Source of the DNA: Plastoroseomonas arctica
GTDB lineage: Bacteria; Pseudomonadota; Alphaproteobacteria; Acetobacterales; Acetobacteraceae
DNA length: 64,000 bases
Direction: 5' to 3'
Assembly: GCF_018128965.1 (NCBI RefSeq)
Contig: NZ_JAAEDH010000018.1
Location: 38,961 to 102,960, forward strand
Shown here: one piece after another, positions 16,212 through 27,573 of the stretch
Numbering within the stretch: the first letter of the stretch is position 1
Layout: each line of letters begins with the position of its first letter
The notes under the pieces: model-generated
Told to the model about the DNA's origin: nothing
The model's input: the letters and a program-made list of their open reading frames with translations, nothing else
The model's database searches: none
Program-made: the position numbers and the translations under genes

Positions 16212-16766
16212 ATGTCCTCCGCATCGACATCGCAGCGAACGCCCTGGCCCCTGATGGGGCGGCTTGCGCGCGGCGCGCTCGCCGGGCTCCGCCGCGCCAT
16301 CGACGTCACGTTGATCGGCCTGCTCGGGATCATGGTGGTGCTGATCTTCGCGCAGGTGGTCGCGCGCTACTTATTCAACAATTCCATCGCCGCGGCCGAT
16401 GAGGCGGCGACCTTCGCGCAGATCTGGATGGTGCTGCTGGGCTCGGGCTACGCCATGCGCCAGCGGATGCATGTCAGCATCGAGCTGGTGATCGAACGCC
16501 TGCCGCTGTTTGCCGCGCGGCTGTTGCTGGTGCCCGTCGCGGGGCTGTGCCTGTGGTTCCTCTGGGTCGTGTTCGAGGGCGGGATGCTGCTGATGGAGGT
16601 GGGTGCCTGGCAGACCAGCCCCGGCCTCCAGGTGCCGATGAGCATCCCCTACGGCATGCTGCCGGTGGGGGCCGCCTATTTCGGGCTGGAGGCTGCGCTC
16701 GCCTTCGGCGCGGCCATCCTGGGGATCGAGCCGGTGGTCTCCGGCGGCGGCGTGCGCGTGGATTGA
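16212..16766 (+). CDS. TRAP transporter small permease (DctQ)
   Basis: A 184-residue inner-membrane protein with four predicted transmembrane segments (about 33-53, 65-82, 101-122, 145-165) and the DctQ marks VVARYLFNNSIAAADEAATFAQIW and RMHVSIELVIERLP. It is the small membrane subunit of a tripartite ATP-independent periplasmic (TRAP) transporter, sodium-driven uptake of organic acids being the family role. One base separates its stop from the large permease ATG. A region of 145 bases upstream holds no gene and is where the operon promoter should lie. Confidence 0.93.
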   Translation: MSSASTSQRTPWPLMGRLARGALAGLRRAIDVTLIGLLGIMVVLIFAQVVARYLFNNSIAAADEAATFAQIWMVLLGSGYAMRQRMHVSIELVIERLPLFAARLLLVPVAGLCLWFLWVVFEGGMLLMEVGAWQTSPGLQVPMSIPYGMLPVGAAYFGLEAALAFGAAILGIEPVVSGGGVRVD

Positions 16767-16767
16767 G

Positions 16768-18054
16768 ATGGGCCTGACCTTCGGCTCCTTCACCCTGCTG
16801 CTGGTCGCCGGCGCGCCGATGGTCTTCGTGCTCGGCGTCGCTGCCGCGCTGACCTTGGCGATGGTGACCGAAGTGCCGATGGTTGTGGTGGCGCAGCGCC
16901 TCTACAACGGGCTCGACAGCTTCCCGCTGATGGCGATCCCGTTCTTCATCCTCTCCGGCCTCATCATGGAGCATGGCGGGCTGGCCAAGGCGATTGTGGG
17001 GCTGGCGGCGGCGCTGGTTGGCTGGGTGCGCGGGTCCCTGTTCATGGTGGCGACGCTGACCTCGACCTTCCTGTCGGGGATTTCGGGTTCGGGCAGCGCG
17101 GATACCGCCGCCGTCTCCTCCATCCTGCTGCCGGAGATGCGCAGGCGTGGCTACGACATCGACTATTCCGTGGCGGTGGTCGCGGCCGCCGGCGCGCTGG
17201 GGCCGATCATCCCGCCCTCGATCATCATGGTGGTCCTCGCCATGGTGTGCGACCTCTCGGTAGGCGCGATGTTTTTGGGCGGCATCATCCCCGGGCTGAT
17301 CGCCTCGCTGGGGCTGATGGTGACGCACTACATCTACGCGAGCCGCGACAAGGCGCGTTATACGGACACCGAGCCCTTCTCCGTGCCGCGGCTGCGCGTG
17401 GCCTTCGTGAAGGCCATTCCCGCGCTGGTGCTCCCGGTCATCATCGTGGGCGGCATCGTCGGCGGCGTGGTCACGCCCACCGAGGCGGGGGTGCTGGCCG
17501 TGGCCGCCGGGCTCACCATCGACCTGCTGATCTACAAGGAGCTGAAGCTTTCCTCGCTGCCGCAGCTGATGCTGCGCACGGTGGGGATCTCGGCCGCGGT
17601 GATGATCATCGTCGGCACCTCCTCCATCTTCGCCTGGCTGGTCGCGATCCAGAACGTGCCGGCGATGATCACCGGCTGGTTCGACGCGGTGGGCGGCAAC
17701 AAATACCTGTTCCTGCTGATGGTGAACCTGCTGATGCTGTTCGTCGGCATGTGCTTCGAGGAGATCTCGGCGCTGCTGATCCTGATGCCGGTGCTGATGC
17801 CGGTGGCGATCGGCCTCGGCATCGACCCGCTGCATTTCGGGCTGGTGATGTCGATCAACCTCTCGATCGGGTTGGTGGCACCGCCCTACGGGATATGCAT
17901 GTTCGTGGCCTGCACGGTGGCCCGCCGCCCGGTGGGCGCGGTGGCGCGGGTGATCTGGATCCCGCTGATCCCGTTGGTCGCGGTGCTGATGCTGTGCACC
18001 TATGTGCCGGAGGTGGTCATGTGGCTGCCCCGGCTGGTTCTCGGAAGGGGGTAG
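16768..18054 (+). CDS. TRAP transporter large permease (DctM)
   Basis: A 428-residue, about 12-helix membrane protein of the DctM type. Recognisable are SGISGSGSADTAAVSSILLPEM, GALGPIIPPSIIMVV, GGVVTPTEAGVLAV and the C-terminal GLVAPPYGICMFVAC. It forms the transport channel with the DctQ subunit. It is in the same operon as the small permease, the receptor (gap three bases) and the TauD-like dioxygenase. Confidence 0.95.
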   Translation: MGLTFGSFTLLLVAGAPMVFVLGVAAALTLAMVTEVPMVVVAQRLYNGLDSFPLMAIPFFILSGLIMEHGGLAKAIVGLAAALVGWVRGSLFMVATLTSTFLSGISGSGSADTAAVSSILLPEMRRRGYDIDYSVAVVAAAGALGPIIPPSIIMVVLAMVCDLSVGAMFLGGIIPGLIASLGLMVTHYIYASRDKARYTDTEPFSVPRLRVAFVKAIPALVLPVIIVGGIVGGVVTPTEAGVLAVAAGLTIDLLIYKELKLSSLPQLMLRTVGISAAVMIIVGTSSIFAWLVAIQNVPAMITGWFDAVGGNKYLFLLMVNLLMLFVGMCFEEISALLILMPVLMPVAIGLGIDPLHFGLVMSINLSIGLVAPPYGICMFVACTVARRPVGAVARVIWIPLIPLVAVLMLCTYVPEVVMWLPRLVLGRG

Positions 18055-18057
18055 TCG

Positions 18058-19035
18058 ATGGGACATGTGACGAGGCGGATGCTCGGCGGCGGCCTGGCCG
18101 CGGCCTGGATCGCGCGGCCAGCGCTCGCGCAGACCATGGTGCTGCGCGCGGCGCACACCAACGCCATCGGCGAGGTCCAGGATGAGGGCCTGAAGTTCAT
18201 GGACCGGCGCCTGCGGGAGATCACCTCCGGCCGGCTCGGGCTGCAGATCTACCCCAATGGGCAGTTGGGCAATGAGCTGCCGATGGTCGAGGGCGTGGCG
18301 CTGGGCACCATCGACCTGGCGGTGCCGTCTCACGCGGCGTTCGCGAATTTCGTGCGCGAGTACCAGCTGCTCGACATGCCCTTCCTGATCCGCGACTACG
18401 CGCATCTGGCCCGGGTCGCGGGCACGCCGGCGATCGGGCAATTGGCGACCGCGGCGCAGGCGCGGGGCTTCCGCGTGCTTGGCCTGTATTCCTCCGGCGT
18501 GCGGCACATCATGACGCGCGATCCGGTGAACACCATGGCGGACCTGCGCGGCAAGAAGATCCGCACCCAGCAGAACCCGGTGCATGTCGCCGCCTTCAAC
18601 GCCTTTGGCGCCAACGCCACGCCGCTCGCCTATGGCGAGCTGTACAGCGCCATACAGGTTGGCGTCGTCGATGGCGCCGAGGCTGCCTACACCAATTTCG
18701 TCGCGCAGAAATTCTATGAGGTGGCGAAGTACTGGACCACCGTTGGCTGGCTCAGCCTAACGGCGCCGGTGGTGCTCAGCGAGCGCAAGTTCCAGTCCCT
18801 GGCCCCCGATCTCCGCGCCGCCCTGGTCCAGGCCGGCGAGGAGAGCGCGGTGTTCGAACGCCAGTTCGTCGTCGATGGCGAAGCCCAGCTTGCGCAACAG
18901 GTGCGCGGCTTCGGCGTGACCATCGTGGACCCGGACAAGGCGCCGTTCCAGGCCGCCGCGCGTCCGCTCTATGACCGCTTCCTGCAGACCGATGCGGACA
19001 AGGCGCGGCTGCGGATGGTGCAGGAGACCGCGTAA
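18058..19035 (+). CDS. TRAP transporter substrate-binding protein (DctP)
   Basis: A 325-residue periplasmic receptor with a Tat-like signal (TRRMLGGGLAAAWIARPALAQ). DctP-family marks are the GRLGLQIYPNGQLGNE region, the GLYSSGVRHIMTR strand, DLRGKKIRTQQNPVHVAAFNAFGANATPL with the conserved Arg that salt-bridges a carboxylate, and YSAIQVGVVDGAEAAYTNF. The carboxylate-binding Arg is in KIRTQQ. Its stop overlaps the dioxygenase start (TAATG), so receptor and enzyme are translated together. Confidence 0.94.
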   Translation: MGHVTRRMLGGGLAAAWIARPALAQTMVLRAAHTNAIGEVQDEGLKFMDRRLREITSGRLGLQIYPNGQLGNELPMVEGVALGTIDLAVPSHAAFANFVREYQLLDMPFLIRDYAHLARVAGTPAIGQLATAAQARGFRVLGLYSSGVRHIMTRDPVNTMADLRGKKIRTQQNPVHVAAFNAFGANATPLAYGELYSAIQVGVVDGAEAAYTNFVAQKFYEVAKYWTTVGWLSLTAPVVLSERKFQSLAPDLRAALVQAGEESAVFERQFVVDGEAQLAQQVRGFGVTIVDPDKAPFQAAARPLYDRFLQTDADKARLRMVQETA

Positions 19036-19922
19036 TGGGCGCCGGCCTCATGCAATGGCGCGCGGCCGCCGCGCGCCGCGGCCTGACCCTGCGGGAGCTG
19101 GAGCCGTCGATCGGCATCGAGATCGGCGGCATCGACCTGATGGCGCCGGAGGATGCGGAGCTCACCGCCATCCTGCGTGGCGCCTGTGTCGAGCGGACGC
19201 TGCTGTTGATCCGCGGTCAGCAGCATCTGACGCCGGCAGGCTATGTGGATTTTGCACGCCGCTTCGGCGGCACGCTCGATCTCTCCAGCCGGCGCGACAT
19301 GTGCCTGCGAGACCACCACGAGGTCTTTGTCGTCGGCAACGTGTTCGAGAATGGCAAGCCCGCTGGTGCCCCGAAGGTCGGGCTGAACTGGCACACGGAT
19401 CACTACCACCTGGCGATCCCTGCGCTGTTCACCTTCCTCCACGCGATCCAGATCCCGCCCGCCGCCGGCGAGACGACCTACGCCAACGGCATCGCCGCCT
19501 GGGAAGCGCTGCCGTCCGAGATGCAGGCGCGCATCCGCGGCCTGCGCGTGTGCCACAGCCGCGCCAAGCTCTACCGCGCGCTGTTCCCCGACGCGACCGA
19601 GCAGCAATGCCTCGATGAGGCGGCGCGCTTCCCGGATGTGGTGCATCCGCTGGTCCGCACCCATCCGGAATCCGGGCGCCGCGGCCTCTACCTCGGTGGC
19701 GAATGGGGCTCGGAAATCGAAGGCGAGGACCCCGCGCTGTTCGGCGATTTGCTCGCGCACATGATCAAGCCCGACTTCACCCACAAGCACCGCTGGATGC
19801 CGGGCGACGTGCTGATGAGCGACAATCGCTGCTCGCTGCACCGCGCCTCGGAATGGGACCAGGGGCAGCACACGCGCCGACTGCACCGCATCATCCTGCT
19901 CGACGAGATGCGGCCCGAGTAG
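19035..19922 (+). CDS. TauD/TfdA-family Fe(II)/2-oxoglutarate dioxygenase
   Basis: A 295-residue oxygenase of the taurine / 2,4-D dioxygenase family. The iron facial triad is visible as WHTDHYH (His and Asp) and a distal LHRASEW (His); the 2-oxoglutarate Arg is in HTRRLHRI, and the oxidant-binding GETTYAN region is present. It overlaps the TRAP receptor stop by one base, so the imported compound is probably its substrate. TfdA-like (aryloxy acid), TauD-like (sulfonate) or another acidic substrate cannot be separated by eye. Product release would give an aldehyde or hydroxylated acid in the cytoplasm. Confidence 0.88.
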   Translation: MGAGLMQWRAAAARRGLTLRELEPSIGIEIGGIDLMAPEDAELTAILRGACVERTLLLIRGQQHLTPAGYVDFARRFGGTLDLSSRRDMCLRDHHEVFVVGNVFENGKPAGAPKVGLNWHTDHYHLAIPALFTFLHAIQIPPAAGETTYANGIAAWEALPSEMQARIRGLRVCHSRAKLYRALFPDATEQQCLDEAARFPDVVHPLVRTHPESGRRGLYLGGEWGSEIEGEDPALFGDLLAHMIKPDFTHKHRWMPGDVLMSDNRCSLHRASEWDQGQHTRRLHRIILLDEMRPE

Positions 19923-19927
19923 GCGGC

Positions 19928-21169
19928 CTACAGCGAGAAGACGGCCACCGCCTCGATCTGCGCGGACCAGAGGAACTGGTCAATGAGTTGCACCGAGACC
20001 AGGCGGTACCCGGCCTCGGCCAGCACCGCCGCGTCTCGGCCCAGCGCCACCGCATTGCAGGAGACGTAGATGATGCGTGGCACCTTCGCGCGCGCCAGGT
20101 GCGGGATCTGGTCGGGCGCGCCGGCAAACGGCGGGTCCAGCACCACGGCCGCAAGCCCGGCAAGGTCCGCCGCCAACAAGGGCTGCCGCGCGAGGTCGCG
20201 CCGCACCGCCTTCACCCGGGCGCCAACCGCGCGCACCCCGGCGTCCATGGCGGCGACGGCATCGGCCGCGCCTTCGTAACCCGTGACGATGCCGCGCGCC
20301 GAAAGCGGCAGGGAGAGCGTCCCGAGCCCGGCGAAGAGGTCCGCGATGCGCGCCTTGGCTGCCAGCTTGTCAGGCAGCCCCGCGAGTACCGCCGCGATGA
20401 TCGCCGCCTCGCCCTCCGGGCTCGCCTGCAGGAAGGCGCCAGGCGGCGGGGCGACGGTGAGGCCGCCGACCTTGGTGCGCACCGGCGCGCGCTGCGCGGC
20501 CGTCTCCGGCGTGCCGTCCTTCAGCGCCCAGGCGATGCGCGGCAGGCCATGCGCCTCAGCGAAGGACGCGAGCGCCGCGCGGCCCTGCGCCTCGAGCGGG
20601 CCATCCGTGCGCAACAGCAGGTCCGGCCCGGTGTCGAGCAGGTTCAGCACCGCGGAACCCTCGCGCTTCAACGCCGGCAGCCGACGCAACGCCTCGCCCA
20701 GCGGCGCAAGCAGCGCGACCAAAGCGGGGTCCAGCACCGCGCAGGTGTCGATATCGACCAGGCTGCCCTCGACGCGCTTGTGGAAGCCCAGGCGAAGGGC
20801 AGGGCCCTCGCGGCGAATGGCGAGGTCGGCGCGCCGCCGACGTGCGGGGGGCGTCACGACGGGCGCGAGCATGGTGGGGTTCGCGAAGCCGGCGCGGGTG
20901 AGGGCGTCGGCCAGGCGCGCCTGCTTCCAGGCGATGGTCGGTGCCTCCGCCCAATGCTGCGTCGCGCAGCCGCCGCAGCCCTCGTCGAAATGCGGGCAGG
21001 GGGGGACGACGCGGTCGGGGCTCGGCACGACGATCACGTCGAATTCGGCGCGGTCGCGGCTGACGAGGGTGGCCGAGACGCGCTCGCCGGGAAGGGTGCG
21101 CGCGATGTAGAGCGGGCCCTCGGCGACGCCGTCGCCGGAGGCGCCCATGCGCAGGATGGTGGTTTCCAT
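19928..21169 (-). CDS. Class I RNA m5U methyltransferase, RumA/TrmA family
   Basis: A 413-residue enzyme that methylates uridine in rRNA or tRNA at C5 with SAM. Ligands for a [4Fe-4S] cluster are visible (CPHFDEGCGGC at about 58-68 and a fourth Cys in IDTCAVL), as in RumA. The SAM motif is DLFAGLGTLSLPLS, the catalytic loop is ISVC-like in the form YVSCNAVAL, and DPPFAG follows VVLDPP. The N-terminal TRAM domain is short. The ATG at 21169 is used; a GTG at 21202 would extend it by 11 residues. It is convergent with the dioxygenase (five-base gap). RlmC, RlmD or TrmA specificity cannot be decided. Confidence 0.87.
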   Translation of the reverse strand: METTILRMGASGDGVAEGPLYIARTLPGERVSATLVSRDRAEFDVIVVPSPDRVVPPCPHFDEGCGGCATQHWAEAPTIAWKQARLADALTRAGFANPTMLAPVVTPPARRRRADLAIRREGPALRLGFHKRVEGSLVDIDTCAVLDPALVALLAPLGEALRRLPALKREGSAVLNLLDTGPDLLLRTDGPLEAQGRAALASFAEAHGLPRIAWALKDGTPETAAQRAPVRTKVGGLTVAPPPGAFLQASPEGEAAIIAAVLAGLPDKLAAKARIADLFAGLGTLSLPLSARGIVTGYEGAADAVAAMDAGVRAVGARVKAVRRDLARQPLLAADLAGLAAVVLDPPFAGAPDQIPHLARAKVPRIIYVSCNAVALGRDAAVLAEAGYRLVSVQLIDQFLWSAQIEAVAVFSL

Positions 21170-21180
21170 GAATAAGCGGC

Positions 21181-21198
21181 GGGGAAAGGAATTTCCCC
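21181..21198. repeat. Short perfect inverted repeat before the RNA methyltransferase gene
   Basis: GGGGAAA (21181-21187) and TTTCCCC (21192-21198) form a seven-pair stem around GGAA, 11 bases before the chosen ATG at 21169. It lies in the 52-base gap after the upstream methyltransferase gene. It could shape the leader or act as an attenuating hairpin; no T-run follows on the minus strand. Confidence 0.4.
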
Positions 21199-21221
21199 GC
21201 ACCCCTTTCTCTTATTTTTGG

Positions 21222-22019
21222 CTACTGGGGCGAGCCGGGAACGCGGCCGCGCACGGCGTTGGCGCGAGCCTGGCACTGGATGCGGCCGGAGGCGTCGATG
21301 GTCAGGGAGTCGCCGACCCGAGACTTGACCAGGTCGACATCACCGGGGGCCATCGCGGCCAGGGACGGATTCATGCCGCCCGAGCCGGTGCTGGATATCC
21401 AGAAATCCTCGAAATCATCGAAGCTGCGCCTGGCGATGATCTCGCGCGTCTCGACCTCTTCAAGGCCCGCTGCGGTCCACAGCGCATGCAAGGCCGGAAG
21501 GGTGCTCACGGCGGCGTTTGGGGGCAGGGCCGGGAAGCCGCCAAGAAGCCGCATCTCGCGCTGGATCGGATCGAAGGGGAAGCCGCCGCCCAGGATGTCC
21601 CAGGCATAGGCGGTGACCATACCGCCAGGGCGCGTGACGCGCACCATCTCGGCCACGCCCTTTGCCGGGTCGGGCACGAAGAAAATCACCAGCGCCATCA
21701 CCGCGGCGTCGAAGCGGTGGTCGGGAAAGGGCAGCGCCATGGCGTCGCCCTGCTGGAAGACCGCGCCCTCCGCGCCCGCCCGCAGGCGGGCGAAGCTGAT
21801 CTGGCCCTCGGAGGGATCGATCCCCTGCGCCTCGGACGGTGCGCATCGCTCCATCAGAAGCTCGGTGAAGGCCCCATTGCCGCAGCCGACATCGACCCAG
21901 GCGAGGCCCGCTTCGGGCGCGAGCCAATCGAGGAAGGTTTGCCCGGCGTCGCGGCTCCACACACCCATCGCGCGCTCGTAGACGGCGCCGTCATCGAAGC
22001 GGATGGTGGGTTGGCTCAT
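21222..22019 (-). CDS. Class I SAM-dependent methyltransferase
   Basis: A 265-residue Methyltransf_11-type enzyme: WVDVGCGNGAFTE is motif I, GIDPSEGQI motif II, FDAAVMALVIFFVPDP motif IV, and RVTRPGGMVTAYAW motif V/VI. It resembles UbiE/ArsM-like small-molecule methyltransferases but lacks marks of a specific substrate. It lies four bases after the glutaryl-CoA dehydrogenase stop and 52 bases before the RNA methyltransferase, in a minus-strand run of four genes. Confidence 0.85.
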   Translation of the reverse strand: MSQPTIRFDDGAVYERAMGVWSRDAGQTFLDWLAPEAGLAWVDVGCGNGAFTELLMERCAPSEAQGIDPSEGQISFARLRAGAEGAVFQQGDAMALPFPDHRFDAAVMALVIFFVPDPAKGVAEMVRVTRPGGMVTAYAWDILGGGFPFDPIQREMRLLGGFPALPPNAAVSTLPALHALWTAAGLEEVETREIIARRSFDDFEDFWISSTGSGGMNPSLAAMAPGDVDLVKSRVGDSLTIDASGRIQCQARANAVRGRVPGSPQ

Positions 22020-22023
22020 GCCC

Positions 22024-23244
22024 TCAGCCGAAGGCGTTCAGGCCGGTCTGCGCGCGCCCCAGGATCAAGGCGTGCACGTCATGCGTGCCCTCATAGGTGT
22101 TGACCGTCTCAAGGTTCATGACGTGGCGGATGACGTGATACTCGTCGACGATGCCGTTGCCGCCATGCATGTCGCGCGCGACACGCGCGATGTCGAGCGA
22201 CTTGCCGCAATTGTTGCGCTTGACGAGGCTGATCATCTCCGGCGCGACCTTGTGCTCGTCGAACAGCCGGCCCACGCGCAACACAGCCTGCAGGCCCAGC
22301 GTGATCTCGGTCTGCATGTCGGCGAGCTTCTTCTGCACCAGCTGGGTGGCCGCCAAGGGCTTGCCGAACATGATCCGGTTGAGCGTGTAGTCGCGCGCGG
22401 CGTGCCAGCAGAACTCGGCCGCACCAAGCGCGCCCCAGGCGATTCCGTAGCGCGCGCGGTTGAGGCAGGAGAAGGGGCCGGCCAGCGACTTCACGCCGGG
22501 CAGCCGGTTCTCCTCGGGGACGAAAACCTCATCCATCATGATCATCCCCGTCACCGACGCACGAAGGCTGAACTTGCCCTCGATCTTGGGGAAGGAGAGG
22601 CCCTTCATCCCGCGCTCTAGGATGAAGCCGCGCAGGACGCCCTCATCATCCTTGGCCCAGACCACGGCGAGATCGGCGATCGGCGAATTGGTGATCCAGG
22701 TCTTCGACCCGCTCACCAGGTAACCGCCATCGACCTTCTTCGCGCGCGTGCGCATCGAGGATGGGTCGGACCCCGCATCCGGTTCGGTCAGGCCGAAGCA
22801 GCCGACCCATTCGCCGGTGCGCAGCTTGGGAAGGAACTTGTCCTTCTGCGCGTCGGAGCCGAAGGCGTGGATCGGGAACATCACCAGCGAGGACTGCACC
22901 GAGAAGGCGGAGCGATAGCCGCTATCGACCCGCTCCACTTCGCGCGCCATCAACCCGTAGGCCACGTAGGACACGCCGGCGCAGCCATGGCTGTCCAGCG
23001 TGGCGCCCAAAAAGCCCATCTCGCCAAACTCGTTCATGATCTCGCGGTCGAACTTTTCATGGCGATTGGCCATGAGGATCCGCGGCATCAGCTTCTCCTG
23101 GCAGAACGCGTGCGCCGCGTCGCGGATCATGCGCTCGTCTTCGGTGAGCTGCTCATCGAGCAGAAGCGCATCGTCCCACTGGAAGGGCGACGTCGACGGC
23201 TTGTTGCCAGCGGCGCTCTGAGCGGGCGCGTTGATGACGTTCAT
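22024..23244 (-). CDS. gcdH: Glutaryl-CoA dehydrogenase
   Basis: A 406-residue acyl-CoA dehydrogenase of the glutaryl-CoA type, which oxidatively decarboxylates glutaryl-CoA to crotonyl-CoA in lysine and tryptophan breakdown, using FAD. The catalytic base is in [17 protein letters not shown] (about E385), nearly identical to the GCDH signature. The flavin-contact segment is [16 protein letters not shown], followed by [13 protein letters not shown]. The ATG at 23244 gives an N-terminal extension of about 25 residues before the domain. It is 12 bases downstream of the helicase gene, so co-transcription is likely though functionally unrelated. Confidence 0.93.
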   Translation of the reverse strand: MNVINAPAQSAAGNKPSTSPFQWDDALLLDEQLTEDERMIRDAAHAFCQEKLMPRILMANRHEKFDREIMNEFGEMGFLGATLDSHGCAGVSYVAYGLMAREVERVDSGYRSAFSVQSSLVMFPIHAFGSDAQKDKFLPKLRTGEWVGCFGLTEPDAGSDPSSMRTRAKKVDGGYLVSGSKTWITNSPIADLAVVWAKDDEGVLRGFILERGMKGLSFPKIEGKFSLRASVTGMIMMDEVFVPEENRLPGVKSLAGPFSCLNRARYGIAWGALGAAEFCWHAARDYTLNRIMFGKPLAATQLVQKKLADMQTEITLGLQAVLRVGRLFDEHKVAPEMISLVKRNNCGKSLDIARVARDMHGGNGIVDEYHVIRHVMNLETVNTYEGTHDVHALILGRAQTGLNAFG

Positions 23245-23256
23245 GGGCGTTTCTCC

Positions 23257-25257
<2,001 letters not shown>

Positions 25258-25419
25258 GTTCGGTCTATTCCCACAAAACCCGCCCGAAGATTTCGGGCCA
25301 TCACAAGGCTGTACGGCGACACGGGCATGGCAGGTCGCCGAGCCCCTTCGCGGGTGACGCTCACATGCGCTCTCCCGCCGGGAATTGCAAGAATGAGACG
25401 GACAGGGCAGGAACCCGTG

Positions 25420-26148
25420 ATGGACATGCGCCCGACGCTGCTGCTGCTCCCCGGCCTGCTCTGCGACGAGCGGCTCTGGCGCGACCAGGTCGCGGGCCTT
25501 GCCGACGAGGCCGACATCGCGATCGCCGAGCTGACGCAGGACGACAGCATCGGCGGCATGGCGGCCCGCGCGATCGCCATGCTCGACGCCCGCGGTACCC
25601 AGGATTTCGCGGTCTGCGGCCTCTCCATGGGTGGCTATGTCGCGATCGAGGTTTGGCGCCAGGCGACGGCGCGCGTCACCCGGCTCGCTCTCCTCGACAC
25701 CTCCGCCCGCGCCGACACGGAGGCGCAGACACGCCGTCGGCGCGGGTTGATGGCGCTGACGCGGACCGGGCAGTTCAAGGGCGTGACGCCGCGGCTGCTG
25801 CCCTCCCTGATCCATCCCGACCGGCTGGGCACGCCGCTTGCCGACGAGGTGCGCGCCATGGCCGAACGCATCGGGCGGGAGGCCTTCCTGCGCCAGCAGC
25901 AGGCGATCATGACCCGCGTCGACAGCCGGGGCGACCTCGCGCGCGTCGCGGTTCCGACCCTGGTGGGTGTGGGCGCGGAGGACATCCTGACGCCACCGGA
26001 ACTCGCCGAGGAGATGGCTGCCCTTATCCCGGGTGCGACGCTCCGCCGCTTCACTGGGTCGGGCCACCTGCCGACGATGGAAGTGCCGGAGTTGGTGAAC
26101 GCTGCGCTGCGGGATTGGCTCGCCCCGACCGGGCACGGGTTTCCGTAA
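25420..26148 (+). CDS. Alpha/beta hydrolase
   Basis: A 242-residue enzyme: PTLLLLPGLLCDERLWRDQV near the start, the nucleophile elbow CGLSMGGYVAIE and a catalytic His in FTGSGHLPTMEVPEL. The acid is probably in GVGAEDILTPP. The PGLLCD beginning and the length are typical of short BioH or MhpC-like hydrolases. ATG at 25420 has AGGA eight bases upstream; ATG at 25393 would add nine residues. It is divergent from the helicase gene, with about 160 bases between them. Confidence 0.83.
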   Translation: MDMRPTLLLLPGLLCDERLWRDQVAGLADEADIAIAELTQDDSIGGMAARAIAMLDARGTQDFAVCGLSMGGYVAIEVWRQATARVTRLALLDTSARADTEAQTRRRRGLMALTRTGQFKGVTPRLLPSLIHPDRLGTPLADEVRAMAERIGREAFLRQQQAIMTRVDSRGDLARVAVPTLVGVGAEDILTPPELAEEMAALIPGATLRRFTGSGHLPTMEVPELVNAALRDWLAPTGHGFP

Positions 26149-26195
26149 CCGCCGCTCATGGTTTAAACCGGGCTGGCAATGGTGGAGCATGCGGC

Positions 26196-26654
26196 ATGAG
26201 CGGTGCGAATCTGGGCAATCCCATCCCCGGCGGGACCGGCCCTGCCGGCGCGCCGGGCGCGGGCCAGGCCGAAACCATGGTGCTGGAGGTGCGCGAAAGC
26301 CGGCGCTCCTTCGGCCTGCTCTGGCTCATTCTGGGCTTCCTGATGCTGGGCATTCCCTTCATCGGACGGCAGCGCGTTGCCATCAGCAACCAGCGCGTCC
26401 GGCTGGAGCAGGGCTTCTGGACCCGCGTGCGCGACGATATCGAGATCTTCCGCATCCGCGACGTGGTGGTGAAGCAGAACCTCTGGCACCGGCTGATGGG
26501 GGTTGGCGACATCGTCATCCGCAGCACCGAGGGCCGCACCGAGGAAACGCACGTGCTGCGCGGCCTGCCCGATCCGGACAAGGTCAGCGACACGCTGCGC
26601 TCGATCTGGAACTCCACCTCGCGTCCGCGCGGGCCGGCCACCTCGCTCGATTGA
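26196..26654 (+). CDS. Membrane-anchored PH-domain (YdbT/bPH2-like) protein
   Basis: A 152-residue protein. An N-terminal Gly/Pro-rich region of about 25 residues precedes a hydrophobic segment (LLWLILGFLMLGIPFIG) and then a bacterial pleckstrin-homology-like domain beginning RQRVAISNQRVRLEQGFWTRVRDDIEIFRIRDVVVKQNL and ending with RSTEGRTEETHVLRGLPDP. The RVR...RDVE-like layout is that of the bPH2 (DUF304) family of unknown function in membrane proteins. It is followed by the DUF817 gene after 34 bases on the same strand. Confidence 0.75.
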   Translation: MSGANLGNPIPGGTGPAGAPGAGQAETMVLEVRESRRSFGLLWLILGFLMLGIPFIGRQRVAISNQRVRLEQGFWTRVRDDIEIFRIRDVVVKQNLWHRLMGVGDIVIRSTEGRTEETHVLRGLPDPDKVSDTLRSIWNSTSRPRGPATSLD

Positions 26655-26688
26655 GGCACAGCCCGCGACACCGGGCGGGGCGGGGCTG

Positions 26689-27573
26689 ATGCTGAACGTC
26701 CAGCCCTGGCCGCTCATCGCCCGTTTCGCGGCACGCGAGGCGGCATTCGCGACCCGCTTCACCGCCGGCAGCCGGGCGCGCCTCGTCCTTTATGAGTTCA
26801 TCCGGTTCGGGGTGAAGCAGGGATGGGCCTGCCTGTTCGGCGCCCTGATGCTGGCGGCGATCCTCGGGACGCACCTGTTTTGGCCGCGGGGGGCGCCGCT
26901 TGCGCGCTATGACGCGCTGCTGCTGGCGGGCCTGGCCATCCAGGCTGGTCTTCTCGCCTTTCGTCTGGAAACACCGGGCGAGGCGAAAATCGTGCTCGTC
27001 TTCCATGCGGTCGGCACCGCAATGGAGGTGTTCAAGACCGCCATGGGCTCCTGGAGCTATCCCGAACCCAGCCTGCTGCGCCTCGGCGGCGTCCCGCTGT
27101 TCACCGGCTTCATGTACGCCGCCGTCGGCAGCTACATCGCGCGTGCATGGCGCCTGTTCGACTTCCGCTTCTCGCACCATCCGCCGGGGTGGGCGGTGTT
27201 GGGACTGGCGCTCGCGATCTACGCCAATTTCTTCAGCCATCACTACGCCCTGGACGCGCGCTGGCTCCTATTCGCGATCACCGCGCTGCTGTTTGGCCGT
27301 TGCTGGGTGCATTTCCGGGTGTGGCGACGGCACCGGCGCATGCCGCTGCTGCTTGGCTTCTTCCTCGTGGCGATCTTCATCTATGCGGCCGAGAATCTCG
27401 GCACCTTCGCCGGCGCCTGGCTCTACCCGGCGCAGCGAGGCGGATGGGTGCCGGTGGCGCCGGAGAAGTTCGGCTCCTGGTTCCTGCTCATGATCATCAG
27501 CTACGCCCTGGTCTTCGCGCTGCACCGCGCGGAAGGGCGGTTGGTCAGCGTGCCGCGCCTGCGTCGCGGTTGA
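26689..27573 (+). CDS. DUF817 multi-pass membrane protein
   Basis: A 294-residue integral membrane protein with about eight hydrophobic segments and the DUF817 marks RARLVLYEFIRFGVKQGWACLFGALML, TAMEVFKTAMGSWSYPE, TGFMYAAVGSYIARAWRLF, and AENLGTFAGAWLYPAQRGGW. The function of the family is unknown. The ATG at 26689 follows the PH-domain gene and no other start fits the first helix. Its 3' end overlaps the converging CinA-like gene (27545) by 29 bases. Confidence 0.85.
   Translation: MLNVQPWPLIARFAAREAAFATRFTAGSRARLVLYEFIRFGVKQGWACLFGALMLAAILGTHLFWPRGAPLARYDALLLAGLAIQAGLLAFRLETPGEAKIVLVFHAVGTAMEVFKTAMGSWSYPEPSLLRLGGVPLFTGFMYAAVGSYIARAWRLFDFRFSHHPPGWAVLGLALAIYANFFSHHYALDARWLLFAITALLFGRCWVHFRVWRRHRRMPLLLGFFLVAIFIYAAENLGTFAGAWLYPAQRGGWVPVAPEKFGSWFLLMIISYALVFALHRAEGRLVSVPRLRRG

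Noticed and set aside
16474..18585. A 703-codon His/Asp-rich frame on the minus strand
   Set aside because: It is antisense to the TRAP permeases; the His/Asp/Gln richness mirrors hydrophobic codons on the other strand.
26160..26169. GGTTTAAACC perfect palindrome between two genes
   Set aside because: Ten bases with no extension or second copy; too short to claim as an operator or attachment site.
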